DNA from: Burkholderia diffusa
GTDB taxonomy: Bacteria > Pseudomonadota > Gammaproteobacteria > Burkholderiales > Burkholderiaceae
Direction of reading: 5' to 3'
Assembly (NCBI RefSeq): GCF_001718315.1
Contig: NZ_CP013363.1
Span: forward strand, 2,108,001 to 2,172,000
DNA: 64,000 bases
Within the stretch, counting starts at the first letter, position 1. Each line of letters starts with the position of its first letter. Positions 26,123 to 34,670 of this stretch are shown in pieces. A program made the position numbers and the translations under genes. The notes under the pieces were generated by a model. That model ran no database searches. It had not been told where the DNA came from and was given only the letters and a program-made list of their open reading frames with translations.

Positions 26123-27570
26123 TCTCGCGCTCGATACGGCGCCGCGTTTCGTCGATGGCGCTTGGCTGCGTGATCGTCGTCTGGATCGTCGCCGTGTTCG
26201 GCAGCTTCCGGCACGCGACACGCGAGATCGGCGAATGGGAAGACGCCCGTCTCGTCGAATATGCGTCGCTGCTGGTCAATCTCGCGCCGGCCGACCTCGA
26301 CCGCCTCGCCCGCTTCCCGCCCGACGCACGCATCGAACTGGCTCACGGCACGTCCGCCGCCGCCCGTGACAACGACGGCGATCGTCTGCCGCGTGACGTC
26401 CTGTTCGAAGTCCGCGACGCGCGGGGCAACGTCGTCGCGTCGAGCCTGCCGGTCGACGCCGCCGGGCGGCCCGATGCTGCCGACCGACTCGACACGCCCG
26501 CGACGATCGTCGTGCGCGGCGCGCAATGGCGCACGCACACGCTGCGCGACGACGGGTCGGGGCGATGGATACGGGTGATGGAGCCGGCCAACACGCGCAG
26601 CGATCTCGCGACGGGCATCGCGCGCGGCATCGTCTGGCCGCTGATCGTCGCGCTCCCGGTGCTCGCGTTGCTGCTCTGGTATCTGATCGGGCGCAGTCTC
26701 GCGCCGCTGAAGACGCTGTCGACGCTGATCGGCGCGCGCGATGCGCGCTCGCTCGAACCGCTCGGCATCGCGACCGTCCCCGAAGAAGTCCGCACGCTGG
26801 TCGACGCGATCGATCGCCTGCTCGCCAGACTACGGCAATCCATCGTGCGCGAACGGGCATTCACGTCCGACGCCGCGCACGAACTCAAGACACCGCTGGC
26901 CGCGATCAAGGTTCAGGCCCAGGTGGCGCTCGCGACCGACGATCCGGCGCGCAAGCAGCTCGCCATGCAGCGCGTGGTGCAAGGCGTCGATCGCAGCGCG
27001 CGTCTCGCCGAACAGTTGCTGCTGCTCGCGCGGCTCGACGAATACGAACGCATTCCGGTGCGTGCCGTCGTCGTCCGCGAACTGGTCGACGCTGCCATCG
27101 AGCGGCATCTCGCGAAGGCGTCGGATCACTTCATCGACATCGTCGCCGCCGGCACCGCCGGGCGTACGATCCAGGCCGATCCGATCCTGCTTGGCATCCT
27201 GCTCGACAATCTGCTCGACAACGCGCTCAAGTACGGCCGGCAGGGTGGCCGCATCGAGATCGACGTACACGACGACGGTGCCACGCAACGCATCGTCGTG
27301 CGCGACGACGGGCCCGGCGTCGCCCCCGGCGAGCACGAGCGGCTCGGTGATCGCTTCTATCGCGGCGTCGGCACGCAATTGCCCGGCAGCGGGCTGGGGT
27401 TGTCGATCGTCCAGCGCATCGCGCAATACTTCGGCGGCACCGTGCAGTTCGGGCCCGGCATCGGCGGCCGCGGCCTCGGCATCACCATCACGTTGCCGTC
27501 GGCTGAATCCGCTCGGATCGATGGCACGCAGGCGCTATCGGACGAAGCCGGCGTGCGGCAGCACGCTTAA
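26119..27570 (+). CDS. Sensor histidine kinase, QseC/PmrB-like
   Basis: A 483-residue membrane sensor kinase. TM1 is about residues 11-30 and TM2 171-190, enclosing a ~140-residue periplasmic sensor. A HAMP-like linker leads to the dimerisation H-box SDAAHELKTPLAA with phospho-acceptor His254. The ATP-binding domain shows the N-box (LLDNLLDNALKYG), G1 (VRDDGPGV) and G2 (GSGLGLSIV). It overlaps the response regulator gene, so the pair is co-expressed. The periplasmic part has several acidic residues (PPDARIELAHG, DNDGDRLPRD) and no recognised domain. Confidence 0.92.
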   Translation: MISRSIRRRVSSMALGCVIVVWIVAVFGSFRHATREIGEWEDARLVEYASLLVNLAPADLDRLARFPPDARIELAHGTSAAARDNDGDRLPRDVLFEVRDARGNVVASSLPVDAAGRPDAADRLDTPATIVVRGAQWRTHTLRDDGSGRWIRVMEPANTRSDLATGIARGIVWPLIVALPVLALLLWYLIGRSLAPLKTLSTLIGARDARSLEPLGIATVPEEVRTLVDAIDRLLARLRQSIVRERAFTSDAAHELKTPLAAIKVQAQVALATDDPARKQLAMQRVVQGVDRSARLAEQLLLLARLDEYERIPVRAVVVRELVDAAIERHLAKASDHFIDIVAAGTAGRTIQADPILLGILLDNLLDNALKYGRQGGRIEIDVHDDGATQRIVVRDDGPGVAPGEHERLGDRFYRGVGTQLPGSGLGLSIVQRIAQYFGGTVQFGPGIGGRGLGITITLPSAESARIDGTQALSDEAGVRQHA

Positions 27571-27582
27571 CGTTTCGTTAAG
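27566..27582. promoter_or_regulatory. CTTAACG-TTT-CGTTAAG repeat, candidate box for the adjacent response regulator
   Basis: A perfect inverted repeat that can also be read as TTAA half-sites 11 bases apart, the spacing used by PmrA/QseB-type regulators. It overlaps the kinase stop codon and lies about 60 bases upstream of the cytochrome b561 start. This suggests that the two-component system controls cytochrome b561. It is too short and T-poor to call a terminator. Confidence 0.5.
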
Positions 27583-27640
27583 GATTCGGCCGTAAAATCC
27601 GCCGGAATATACAGTCCTCATCCGCTTGCCAGGAGCTTTC

Positions 27641-28168
27641 ATGTCTACAACTGCCCGATACGACGCAGTCGCACGCCTTCTTCACTGGCTGATCGTGGCG
27701 CTGGTCGTCGCGCAGTATGCAATCGGCTGGACGATGCCTGACGTGCATCGTGATACGCAACCGGTCGGCCTGATCGCCGCGCACCTGATCGTGGGCACCG
27801 CGCTGCTCGCGGCAATGGCTTGCCGAGTGCTCTGGCGCGTGACGCATCGCCCGCCCGCCGACGAACTGTCGCCTGCGATGCGCGCGGTGTCCGGCGCAAC
27901 GCACTTCGGGCTCTATGCCCTGCTGATCGCGGTGCCGCTGCTCGGCTGGATCAATGCGTCGTCGCGCGCATGGGCCGTAACGCTGTTCGGCGTCGTCCCG
28001 CTCCCGGCGCTGTCGGCGGCCGGATCGCGATTCGGGCACGCGATGGGCGATGTGCACGGCATCCTCGCGTGGGTGCTGTTCGGCGGCATCTGCGTTCACG
28101 TCGCAGCCGCGGTCGCGCATCGTTTCGTCCTGCGCGACGGGGTCATGCAACGCATGATGCCCTGGTAG
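27641..28168 (+). CDS. Cytochrome b561 (YodB/CybB-like)
   Basis: A 175-residue inner-membrane di-haem cytochrome with four hydrophobic segments. Candidate haem-ligand histidines are His15 (RLLHWL), His48 (IAAHLIVG), His139 (DVHGILAW) and His153 (CVHVAAA), in the spacing of bacterial b561 proteins. Members oxidise ubiquinol and have been tied to superoxide handling. Start is the ATG at 27641, with AGGAG eight bases upstream. It follows the two-component system in the same direction, 71 bases away. Confidence 0.9.
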   Translation: MSTTARYDAVARLLHWLIVALVVAQYAIGWTMPDVHRDTQPVGLIAAHLIVGTALLAAMACRVLWRVTHRPPADELSPAMRAVSGATHFGLYALLIAVPLLGWINASSRAWAVTLFGVVPLPALSAAGSRFGHAMGDVHGILAWVLFGGICVHVAAAVAHRFVLRDGVMQRMMPW

Positions 28169-28434
28169 TCTCGACGCGCGGCCCGTTGCATGCCATCGCG
28201 GGCGGATGTCCGGCAATGGCGGACGCGATCCCGGCTGCGTCGCGACTCATCCGGCAATCCACCTGCGCGACCGTCGGAATCGGGGAACGAGCCGATCGCG
28301 ACGCCGCGCAAAGCGGCGCGCGATCGACAGCCTCGCCGTCCGTGCCGTTCGACCCGGCCGCGTGCCGCGAACGGCATGCGTATTGCCGTACCGCGAACAC
28401 GTCGGCCTGAGCAGACACACGTACATGCCGGCGA
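28169..28434. other. Intergenic region without a recognisable gene
   Basis: Between cytochrome b561 and the first DUF4148 gene, which converge. Only arginine-rich shadow frames are present; no strong hairpin with a T-run was found. Confidence 0.5.
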
Positions 28435-28713
28435 CTAGTTGTCGGCCTGCGCCGGCATGACGGAGGCCGCCGCAGGCGCGGCGGGCAAAGCCGCCATCCT
28501 CGCCCGATCCTGCTCGGCGAGCTTCGCCATCGCGGCCTGAATGTCCGCCGGATATTCGCCGTCGTCTCCCTTCGAAGGATCGTATCCCGCCGCTTCCAGA
28601 CGAATCAGCTCCTCGCGAACCTGTGCTCGCGTGAGCGGCACATTCGATTGCGCGAGTACGGATTGACCGGACATCACGCCGATCATCAGTAGTGCGATAC
28701 ATGTTTTCATCAT
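28435..28713 (-). CDS. DUF4148 exported protein
   Basis: A 92-residue secreted protein. Residues 1-22 form a signal peptide ending SVLAQ. The conserved DUF4148 segment is LTRAQVREELIRLEAAGYDPS near residues 26-46. A GGAG ribosome binding site precedes a doubled ATG (28713 or 28710). The function of DUF4148 is unknown; such small periplasmic proteins occur in many copies in Burkholderia. It lies downstream of a related gene on the same strand. Confidence 0.8.
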   Translation of the reverse strand: MMKTCIALLMIGVMSGQSVLAQSNVPLTRAQVREELIRLEAAGYDPSKGDDGEYPADIQAAMAKLAEQDRARMAALPAAPAAASVMPAQADN

Positions 28714-28781
28714 CAACTCCTTCAATGTTGCGTGCCCGTCGACCTTCGTGGATTTCGGGCTCGCCGTGGCGCTCCTCTACT

Positions 28782-29126
28782 TCAGCTTCCGAAATACAGC
28801 GTGCAGAAACTTTCAGGGCCCACGCACGCGGCCGAACGCGGACGCGACGGCAGTTCCGTCGGCCTCCCCGCACCGGAAGTCGCGGCCGGATCGCTGCCGA
28901 CCGCGGTTTCGGCCTGATCCCGGGGCATCTGTTCGGCCTGCTGCTGGAACAGCGGACTCATCTCGGGATACGACGCATCGGTCACGAAGCGCAGCCCGCT
29001 GTTTTCGGCGTCGAGCAGTTGCTGCCTGACCTGCGCACGCGTCAGCGCCTGTGCCGACGCAGGCGTCGCGACACTCGCGACGGACATCGCCGCCACCATG
29101 GCGGCCACCAACCAATGGGTATTCAT
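28782..29126 (-). CDS. DUF4148 exported protein, second copy
   Basis: A 114-residue secreted protein with a signal peptide to about residue 25 (ending PASAQ) and the segment ALTRAQVRQQLLDAENSGL, matching the DUF4148 pattern of the neighbour. The middle part (SYPEMSPLFQQQAEQM) differs, and the tail is Pro/Ser-rich with two Cys near the end. It starts at the ATG 29126 behind a GGAGTGG site. It is the upstream member of a tandem pair separated by 68 bases. Confidence 0.75.
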   Translation of the reverse strand: MNTHWLVAAMVAAMSVASVATPASAQALTRAQVRQQLLDAENSGLRFVTDASYPEMSPLFQQQAEQMPRDQAETAVGSDPAATSGAGRPTELPSRPRSAACVGPESFCTLYFGS

Positions 29127-29329
29127 GTTCCACTCCTTCGGAAGTCAACGAAACGACGTGCTACACCCGTATGACGACGCGGGGCGTACGTTTATTCCCG
29201 GAATGGCGAACCGCTGCGCCTGACGTTCATCGAACTGTCATTCTTTCGTCAGCCGGCGTAACCTGACGTAACGCAGGCCCCACCGCGCGTGGGGCAGACT
29301 GACGACACCTTGTGGATCGCACCTCGATC

Positions 29330-30019
29330 ATGTCCGTCGCTTACGACTATGCAGCCGGCTTGCTTCGCACGCTGTACGATCGCCATATCGACAGCGGCGC
29401 CGTGCTCGACTCGGCCGTGTTCCCCGACGCCGAACGATTCGTCCGCGCGTGGCCGGCCATTCGCGCGGAAGCGCTGGCGGTCGCGCGCCACCTGCCGCGC
29501 ATCCCGCGCTTCCACGAGATCATGCGCGAGCAGCACGACATCTCGGCCAACGATGCGCGCGACTGGCGGATGTTCATCATGCAGGCTTACGGCCAGCCGT
29601 TCCCGCGCAACCTGTCGCGTTGCCCGACCGTCGAATCGATCGTCGCGGCGTCGCCGGACGTGTTGTCCGCGTCGCTGTCGTTCCTCGCGCCCGGCAAACA
29701 CATCCCGCCGCATCGCGGACCGTTCCGCGGCATCCTGCGCGGCTATCTGGTGCTGTCGATGCCGACGCGCGCCGACGGCACGCCGGCCGCGGTGCTGAAG
29801 GTCGACGGCCGCGAATACCGGCTCGACGAAGGCTGCTTCCTGCTGTGGGACGACACGTTCGTGCACGAGGTGTGGAACGACAGCGACGAAGTGCGGATCG
29901 TGCTGCTGCTCGATATCCGGCGGCGCGGCATGCCGCGCTTGTTGACGTGGCTGTCGAATGCGGTGATCGGCGTCGTGCGGCTCGGCATCCGGATGCGGGG
30001 GCGGTCGATCCCGGTCTAG
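29330..30019 (+). CDS. Aspartyl/asparaginyl beta-hydroxylase family dioxygenase (LpxO-like)
   Basis: A 229-residue Fe(II)/2-oxoglutarate-dependent oxygenase. Probable iron ligands are the His in HIPPHRGPFRG and the His in FVHEVWNDSDEVR; the following Arg with LLLDI binds 2-oxoglutarate. The segment GKHIPPHRG...LRGYLVL is the family core. LpxO members hydroxylate lipid A acyl chains; other members act on peptides, so the substrate is uncertain. The start chosen is the ATG at 29330; an in-frame GTG at 29312 adds six residues. It is convergent with the LysR gene 28 bases away. Confidence 0.83.
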   Translation: MSVAYDYAAGLLRTLYDRHIDSGAVLDSAVFPDAERFVRAWPAIRAEALAVARHLPRIPRFHEIMREQHDISANDARDWRMFIMQAYGQPFPRNLSRCPTVESIVAASPDVLSASLSFLAPGKHIPPHRGPFRGILRGYLVLSMPTRADGTPAAVLKVDGREYRLDEGCFLLWDDTFVHEVWNDSDEVRIVLLLDIRRRGMPRLLTWLSNAVIGVVRLGIRMRGRSIPV

Positions 30020-30047
30020 CCAACTGCACGGCGCCCGCCCGTCGCGG

Positions 30048-30989
30048 TCAATCCTCGCGCGCGAGACGCGTCAGCACGTCCGCAAGCGCTTGAATCGCAG
30101 GTTGAGCGGCGCGCTGCGCCGGGTACACGAGGTAGTAACCCAGACCGTTGCGCGCTACCTCCGGAAACGGCGTGACCAGCGCGCCGGCGGCCAGCCGATC
30201 CGCCGCCATGCGCGGATCGCCGATCGCGACGCCGTGCGCGTGAGCCGCGGCCGTCAACGTCAGTTCGAGCGTATCGAATACGAGCCCGGTACCCGGGTCG
30301 ATTTGCGTTGCGCCGACAGCGTCAAGCCAGCATCGCCATTCGTCGCGATTGCGCGCGGGATGCAGCAGCGTCGCATGCGCGAGATCAGCGATCGACTTCA
30401 ACGACGCGCCTGCTTCGCGCGTGCACATCGGCGTGAGGCACTCGTCGAACAGCGGCACCGCAACCATTCCCGCCCAGGTTCCGGTACCGCGCACCACGAT
30501 GGCATCGAAATCGGCGTCGGTGAAATCCGGCGTGTCGTCCGCCGACGTGTGAATACGCAATTCGGTTCGCGGCAACGCGTGATTGAGCGCCGGGAGCCGC
30601 GGCAGCAGCCATCGAATCGCAAACGTGGAAGGCAAGCGCAACGTCAGGGTCGACGCGGAATGCGCATGGGCGTGCGCGTGTTGCGCCAGTTTCGCGAGCA
30701 CGTCGACGGCCACCGTCAGCAACGCGCCGCCTTCCGCAGTCAACGTCAATCCCGAAGGATGACGAACGAACAGCGCACATCGGTAGTGCGCTTCGAGTTG
30801 CTGCACCTGACGGCTCACCGCGCCCTGGGTCCGGCACAGATGCTCGGCCGCCCGGTTGAAGCTGCCGAGCTCGGCGGCGGCAACGAACGCCTGGAACGCG
30901 GTCAGCGGCGGCAGCGGGCGCGTCAGATCCGCCAGCGGATATGCGCGAGCGGCATACCCGGGTTGCGGATTATTCGTTTGCTCGGTCAT
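30048..30989 (-). CDS. LysR-family transcriptional regulator (GcvA-like)
   Basis: A 313-residue regulator. The winged HTH is at about residues 30-90 (LTAFQAFVAAAELGSFNRAAEHLCRTQGAVSRQVQQLE), and the remainder is a type 2 periplasmic-binding fold. It is divergent from a gene for an NTF2-like protein at 31068 with only 78 bases between, so that gene is its likely target. A 10-base palindrome GAACCGGTTC (31011-31020) lies in this short promoter. Confidence 0.9.
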   Translation of the reverse strand: MTEQTNNPQPGYAARAYPLADLTRPLPPLTAFQAFVAAAELGSFNRAAEHLCRTQGAVSRQVQQLEAHYRCALFVRHPSGLTLTAEGGALLTVAVDVLAKLAQHAHAHAHSASTLTLRLPSTFAIRWLLPRLPALNHALPRTELRIHTSADDTPDFTDADFDAIVVRGTGTWAGMVAVPLFDECLTPMCTREAGASLKSIADLAHATLLHPARNRDEWRCWLDAVGATQIDPGTGLVFDTLELTLTAAAHAHGVAIGDPRMAADRLAAGALVTPFPEVARNGLGYYLVYPAQRAAQPAIQALADVLTRLARED

Positions 30990-31067
30990 CGCGGCATCGC
31001 TATCGTGGTTGAACCGGTTCGCGACGGCTCTCGCGCACGGTTCGTCAACAATCAGCGGAGAAATACC

Positions 31068-31466
31068 ATGGCATCGTCGTCCGACGCACTATACACGCGG
31101 CAGGTCGATACCTACCTGAAAGCGCTCGAACGCGGCAACGTCGCCGAGATCTGCGCACTGTTCGCGCCGGATGCGCAAATATATTCGCCGTTTCTCGGCT
31201 GGATGGCGCCGCAACCCTTTTTCGAAAAAGTCGTGGCGGCATCCGGACAAAGCCGGATCACGCCGATCGACATCTGCGTCAGCACGACGGGCGCGCGTCG
31301 GGCCACCGGCTATTTCGTCTACGACTGGGGACTGAAGGACGGCTCCGAAGTGCGGTTCGAGTGCGTCGACGTATTCGAATTCGACGACGACGCGCGCATC
31401 GAGCGCATGATCATCGTCTACGACACGCATCCCGTGCGAAGCACGGTCGGCGACAAATACGCATAG
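31068..31466 (+). CDS. NTF2-like / SnoaL-like domain protein
   Basis: A 132-residue single-domain protein with the cone-shaped NTF2/SnoaL fold signature: an initial helix (TRQVDTYLKALERGNVAEICALFAPDAQIYSPF), a middle sheet (GYFVYDWGLKDGSEVRFECVDVFEFD) and a final strand. Members are small hydrolases, isomerases or binding proteins acting on hydrophobic substrates; no catalytic assignment is possible here. Start is the ATG at 31068 with GCGGAG upstream. It is the likely target of the divergent LysR gene. Confidence 0.75.
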   Translation: MASSSDALYTRQVDTYLKALERGNVAEICALFAPDAQIYSPFLGWMAPQPFFEKVVAASGQSRITPIDICVSTTGARRATGYFVYDWGLKDGSEVRFECVDVFEFDDDARIERMIIVYDTHPVRSTVGDKYA

Positions 31467-31591
31467 CCGGATCATTGCGCGACGCAGCAACATCGTCGCA
31501 CCGCCGGCCGTATGGCAAATGTCGCTGCTCGCCCGATCGATCGCCTACACTACAGACCGTTCCTCCCGCGCGACTCCTGCCAGTCACTGCC

Positions 31592-31861
31592 ATGGCACAT
31601 CTCTTCTTCGCGGCGTCGATCCAGCGCCATATCGACACGCCCGAGCGTGACATCGACGCACGAACGCTCGGCGAAGCGCTTGAAGCCGTCTTCGGCGAGC
31701 AGCCGCGGCTGCGCGGGTATATCGTCGACGACCAGGGTGCGCTGAGAAAGCACCTGTCGGTGTTCATCGACGGCCAGCCGGTACGCGACCGGCAACACCT
31801 GTCCGATGCGCTCGGCGATGCCAGCCGCGTCTATGTCGTGCAGGCGCTGTCCGGCGGATAA
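31592..31861 (+). CDS. MoaD/ThiS-family ubiquitin-like sulfur-carrier protein
   Basis: An 89-residue beta-grasp protein ending in Gly-Gly (VVQALSGG), the C-terminal tail needed for adenylation and thiocarboxylate formation in MoaD and ThiS. The body has the expected sequence TLGEALEAVFGEQPRLRGYIVDDQGALRKHLSVFIDG. No moeB, moaE, thiF or thiG lies nearby, so it is unlikely to be the housekeeping MoaD. It is 56 bases upstream of an Asp-box propeller protein. These two gene types are neighbours in other bacteria as well, but the shared function is not known to me. Confidence 0.78.
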   Translation: MAHLFFAASIQRHIDTPERDIDARTLGEALEAVFGEQPRLRGYIVDDQGALRKHLSVFIDGQPVRDRQHLSDALGDASRVYVVQALSGG

Positions 31862-31917
31862 AGGGACGCATCTCCATCGAAACAAGCGTACGGTCGGACC
31901 TACTGGAGACACCCGAC

Positions 31918-33063
31918 ATGAACGATCGATTGCTCGTCGCGACCCGCAAGGGCCTGTTCGTGCTGCACGCCGACGGCAACGGCGGCTGGTCGCTCGGCGA
32001 GCCGCACTTCGTCGGCGAACCCGTCAGCATGGCGCTGGCAGACCCGCGCGACGGTACGCTGTATGCGGCGCTCAATCTCGGCCATTTTGGTGTCAAGTTA
32101 CATCGCCGGCGCGCCGGTGCCGCCGCATGGGAGGAATGTGCGGTGCCCGTCTATCCGCCGCAGCCCGCCGACGCGCGTCGCAACGCCAGCACCCACCCAG
32201 GCGCCGGCGATTCGGAGGAGGAAGCACCTGCCCCGCCGCGCGCACCGTGGACGCTTCAGCAGATCTGGTCGCTCGAAGCCGGCGGCGCCGACGAGCCGGG
32301 CGTATTGTGGGCCGGCACGATACCGGGCGGACTGTTCCGCTCCGACGACAGCGGCGATTCGTGGGTGCTCAACCGCGCGCTATGGGACCGCCCGGAGCGC
32401 GCCGAGTGGTTCGGCGGCGGCTACGATGCAGCCGGCATCCACTCGGTGATGGTCGATCCGCGCGACAGCCGGCACGTGACGATCGGGATTTCGTGCGGCG
32501 GCGTCTGGCAGACCTTCGACGGCGGCGCGACCTGGCGCGTCAGCGCCGACGGCATGGAAGCCGACTACATGCCGCCCGAGCGGCGCGGCGAACCCAATGT
32601 GCAGGATCCGCACCGCGTCGTCCAGTGCGCGGCGGCTCCCGATGTGTTGTGGACCCAGCATCACTGCGCGATCTTCCGCTCGACCGACGGCGCCGCGCAC
32701 TGGCGGCGGATCGAAGCGCAGCCGTCGAGCTTCGGCTTCGCGGTCGCCGTGCATCCGGCAGATCCCGACACCGCATGGTTCGTGCCGGCGGTGAAGGATG
32801 CGTGCCGGATTCCCGTAAACGGCCGGTTCGTCGTCACGCGCACGCGCGACGGCGGCCGCAGCTTCGAGAGCCTGTCCAACGGGCTGCCGCCCGTACCGGC
32901 CTATGATCTCGTGTATCGACACGGGCTGGCGGTGGACGACTCCGGCACGCGTCTCGCGATGGGGTCGACGACGGGCGGGTTATGGACGTCCGGCGACGGC
33001 GGCGAAAACTGGCGGCAGGTCTCCGCGCATTTGCCGCCGGTGTATTGCGTGCGTTTCGCGTAA
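31918..33063 (+). CDS. Asp-box (BNR) beta-propeller protein, exo-alpha-sialidase-like superfamily
   Basis: A 381-residue protein with at least five Asp-box motifs of form S/T-x-D-x-G-x-x-W/F: SDDSGDSWVLN, TFDGGATWRVS, STDGAAHWRRI, TRDGGRSFESL and SGDGGENWRQV. It therefore folds as a six- or seven-bladed propeller related to sialidases and VPS10/sortilin-like proteins. There is no signal peptide (MNDRLLVATRKGLFVLHAD), so it is cytoplasmic and not a secreted sialidase; the Arg triad and Tyr nucleophile are not evident. It follows the ThiS/MoaD-like gene closely and probably works with it. Confidence 0.8.
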   Translation: MNDRLLVATRKGLFVLHADGNGGWSLGEPHFVGEPVSMALADPRDGTLYAALNLGHFGVKLHRRRAGAAAWEECAVPVYPPQPADARRNASTHPGAGDSEEEAPAPPRAPWTLQQIWSLEAGGADEPGVLWAGTIPGGLFRSDDSGDSWVLNRALWDRPERAEWFGGGYDAAGIHSVMVDPRDSRHVTIGISCGGVWQTFDGGATWRVSADGMEADYMPPERRGEPNVQDPHRVVQCAAAPDVLWTQHHCAIFRSTDGAAHWRRIEAQPSSFGFAVAVHPADPDTAWFVPAVKDACRIPVNGRFVVTRTRDGGRSFESLSNGLPPVPAYDLVYRHGLAVDDSGTRLAMGSTTGGLWTSGDGGENWRQVSAHLPPVYCVRFA

Positions 33064-33112
33064 CGAACGACCCGAGCGCCTCACGGCGGAATGCAAGCGC
33101 CGGACCGTTGCG

Positions 33113-34036
33113 TCACGCATGCGGCGCGATCCGTGCGACTGCCCTGCGTGTGCGCGCGATTTCTGCTTCGAGCCAATCGAGAAACCGCCTGACTTGCGGC
33201 TCGCGCTCTCTTCCCGGTCGGCACAGCGCGACGAAGCGTGCGCCGGCGAGCCGCACCGACGGCTCGATCGGCATCAGCGCGCCGCGCTCGACGTGCTCTG
33301 CAACCAGCACGGAACTGAGCAGACCCACGCCCTGCCCGTGCAACACCGCCTGCAACGCGTAGTGCTCGTCGTCGTAATGCCGGAACACCGCGCGTGCCAG
33401 CCACATGTCCCGGCCCGCCGCACGGCACCACGAGACCCAGTCGATCGACACCGGCAGCGGCGTATCCCACACGGTCTCGATCAAATCGAGGCGCTCGTCC
33501 GAACGATGCGCGTCGAACCCGGTGGCCGCATACGCGCCGAAATATTCGTCGATCAATGCAATCTCGTGCAGCGCCGGAAACGTGCGCGACGTCGCGCGAA
33601 TCGCGAGATCGATTCGCGCGTCGCGATCGAGATCGGCGAGCGCGTTGCCGGTTTCGACCTTGATGTTCAATTGCGGATCGACCTGCCGAAACCGGCCGAG
33701 ACGCGGGATCAGCCACATCGCGGCGAATGCGGGCGTGGTGGTCAGCACGAGCGTGCGCGCGTCGGCCGCGTCGGGCCGCACCGCATCGAGCCCGCGACTC
33801 AGCGCAAGCAACGCATCGTGGCTCGCGCGAAACAGCCGTTCGCCGTCTTCCGTGAGCCGCACGCCGCTCGCGCCGCGCTCGAACAGCAGCACGCCGAGCC
33901 GGCTTTCGAGCGACTTGATCTGATGCGAAACGGCCGCCGGCGTCACGGACAACTCGTCCGCCGCGGCCTTGAACGAGCCGAGCCGTGCAGACGACTCGAA
34001 TACACGCAATGCGGTCAGGGGAATTTTCGAGAACAC
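33113..34036 (-). CDS. LysR-family transcriptional regulator (GcvA-like)
   Basis: A 307-residue regulator starting MFSKIPLTALRVFESSARLGSFKAAADELSV with the HTH at about residues 5-65. The effector domain contains IDLAIRATSR and QAVLHGQGVGLLSSVLVAEH, typical of the GcvA subgroup. It is divergent from the PACE-type efflux gene (34196), its probable target by analogy with the LysR-family AceR that controls aceI in Acinetobacter. It converges with the Asp-box gene over a 49-base gap. Confidence 0.9.
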   Translation of the reverse strand: MFSKIPLTALRVFESSARLGSFKAAADELSVTPAAVSHQIKSLESRLGVLLFERGASGVRLTEDGERLFRASHDALLALSRGLDAVRPDAADARTLVLTTTPAFAAMWLIPRLGRFRQVDPQLNIKVETGNALADLDRDARIDLAIRATSRTFPALHEIALIDEYFGAYAATGFDAHRSDERLDLIETVWDTPLPVSIDWVSWCRAAGRDMWLARAVFRHYDDEHYALQAVLHGQGVGLLSSVLVAEHVERGALMPIEPSVRLAGARFVALCRPGREREPQVRRFLDWLEAEIARTRRAVARIAPHA

Positions 34037-34195
34037 GGGGCCTCGCGGGCCGGGTCCGGCCGGGTTGAATTCGATTCAATCCGGGTGAGATTAGGTGAAT
34101 TGAAGCGCTCGCGCAACGCACGTAGCCTTGCGGGACATCGTGGCACCGGCGCCGCGAAAGCGGCCGTCGAGCCACCGTCGAACCGGAGAAACCAC

Positions 34196-34621
34196 GTGCA
34201 AGGCCTACGGCGCAGAATCACGCAGGCGGCGCTTTACGAAGCGATCGCCGTTTCCTGCATCTCACCCGCGATCGCGTCGATCTTCAAGCAGAACCTGGTG
34301 TATTCGGGCGCGCTGTCCGTGACGATGTCCGCGATCGCGCTGCTGTGGAACATGATTTTCAACGCGCTGTTCGAGCGCTGGGAAGCGTCGCGCCGGCAGC
34401 CCAGGCGCACGCTCGCGCGACGGATCCTGCATGCGACCGGGTTCGAGGGCGGACTGATCTTCATCCTCGTGCCGGTGGTGTCGTGGTGGCTCGACATCTC
34501 GTGGTTCGACGCGTTCGTCGTCGACATCGGGCTGTTCGCGTTCTTCTTCTGCTACGCGTTCGTGTTCCAGTGGGCATTCGATCGCGTGTTCGACGTACCG
34601 GCGGCAACGAAGGAATCGTGA
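34196..34621 (+). CDS. PACE-family multidrug/biogenic amine efflux protein (bacterial transmembrane pair domains)
   Basis: A 141-residue inner-membrane protein with four hydrophobic segments arranged as two bacterial transmembrane pair domains, the PACE family defined by Acinetobacter AceI. It carries an acidic residue at Glu15 (TQAALYEAIAVS), the position essential in AceI, and the conserved segment NMIFNALFERWE in the first pair plus WWLDISWFDAFVVDIGL in the second. Start is a GTG at 34196 with GGAG eight bases upstream. PACE proteins export chlorhexidine, and short-chain diamines are known physiological substrates. It is divergent from a LysR gene. Confidence 0.85.
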   Translation: MQGLRRRITQAALYEAIAVSCISPAIASIFKQNLVYSGALSVTMSAIALLWNMIFNALFERWEASRRQPRRTLARRILHATGFEGGLIFILVPVVSWWLDISWFDAFVVDIGLFAFFFCYAFVFQWAFDRVFDVPAATKES

Positions 34622-34670
34622 CGTTCGTTCGCGACCGGCAATTCGCCAATCGGCTCCGGGTCCGAAAGCG

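Noticed and set aside
28190-28460. Small plus-strand frames between cytochrome b561 and the DUF4148 gene
   Set aside because: Arg/Pro-rich shadow composition and no ribosome binding site.
31918-33063. A secreted sialidase virulence factor
   Set aside because: Asp-boxes are present but there is no signal peptide and no clear arginine triad, so a sialidase claim is not supported.
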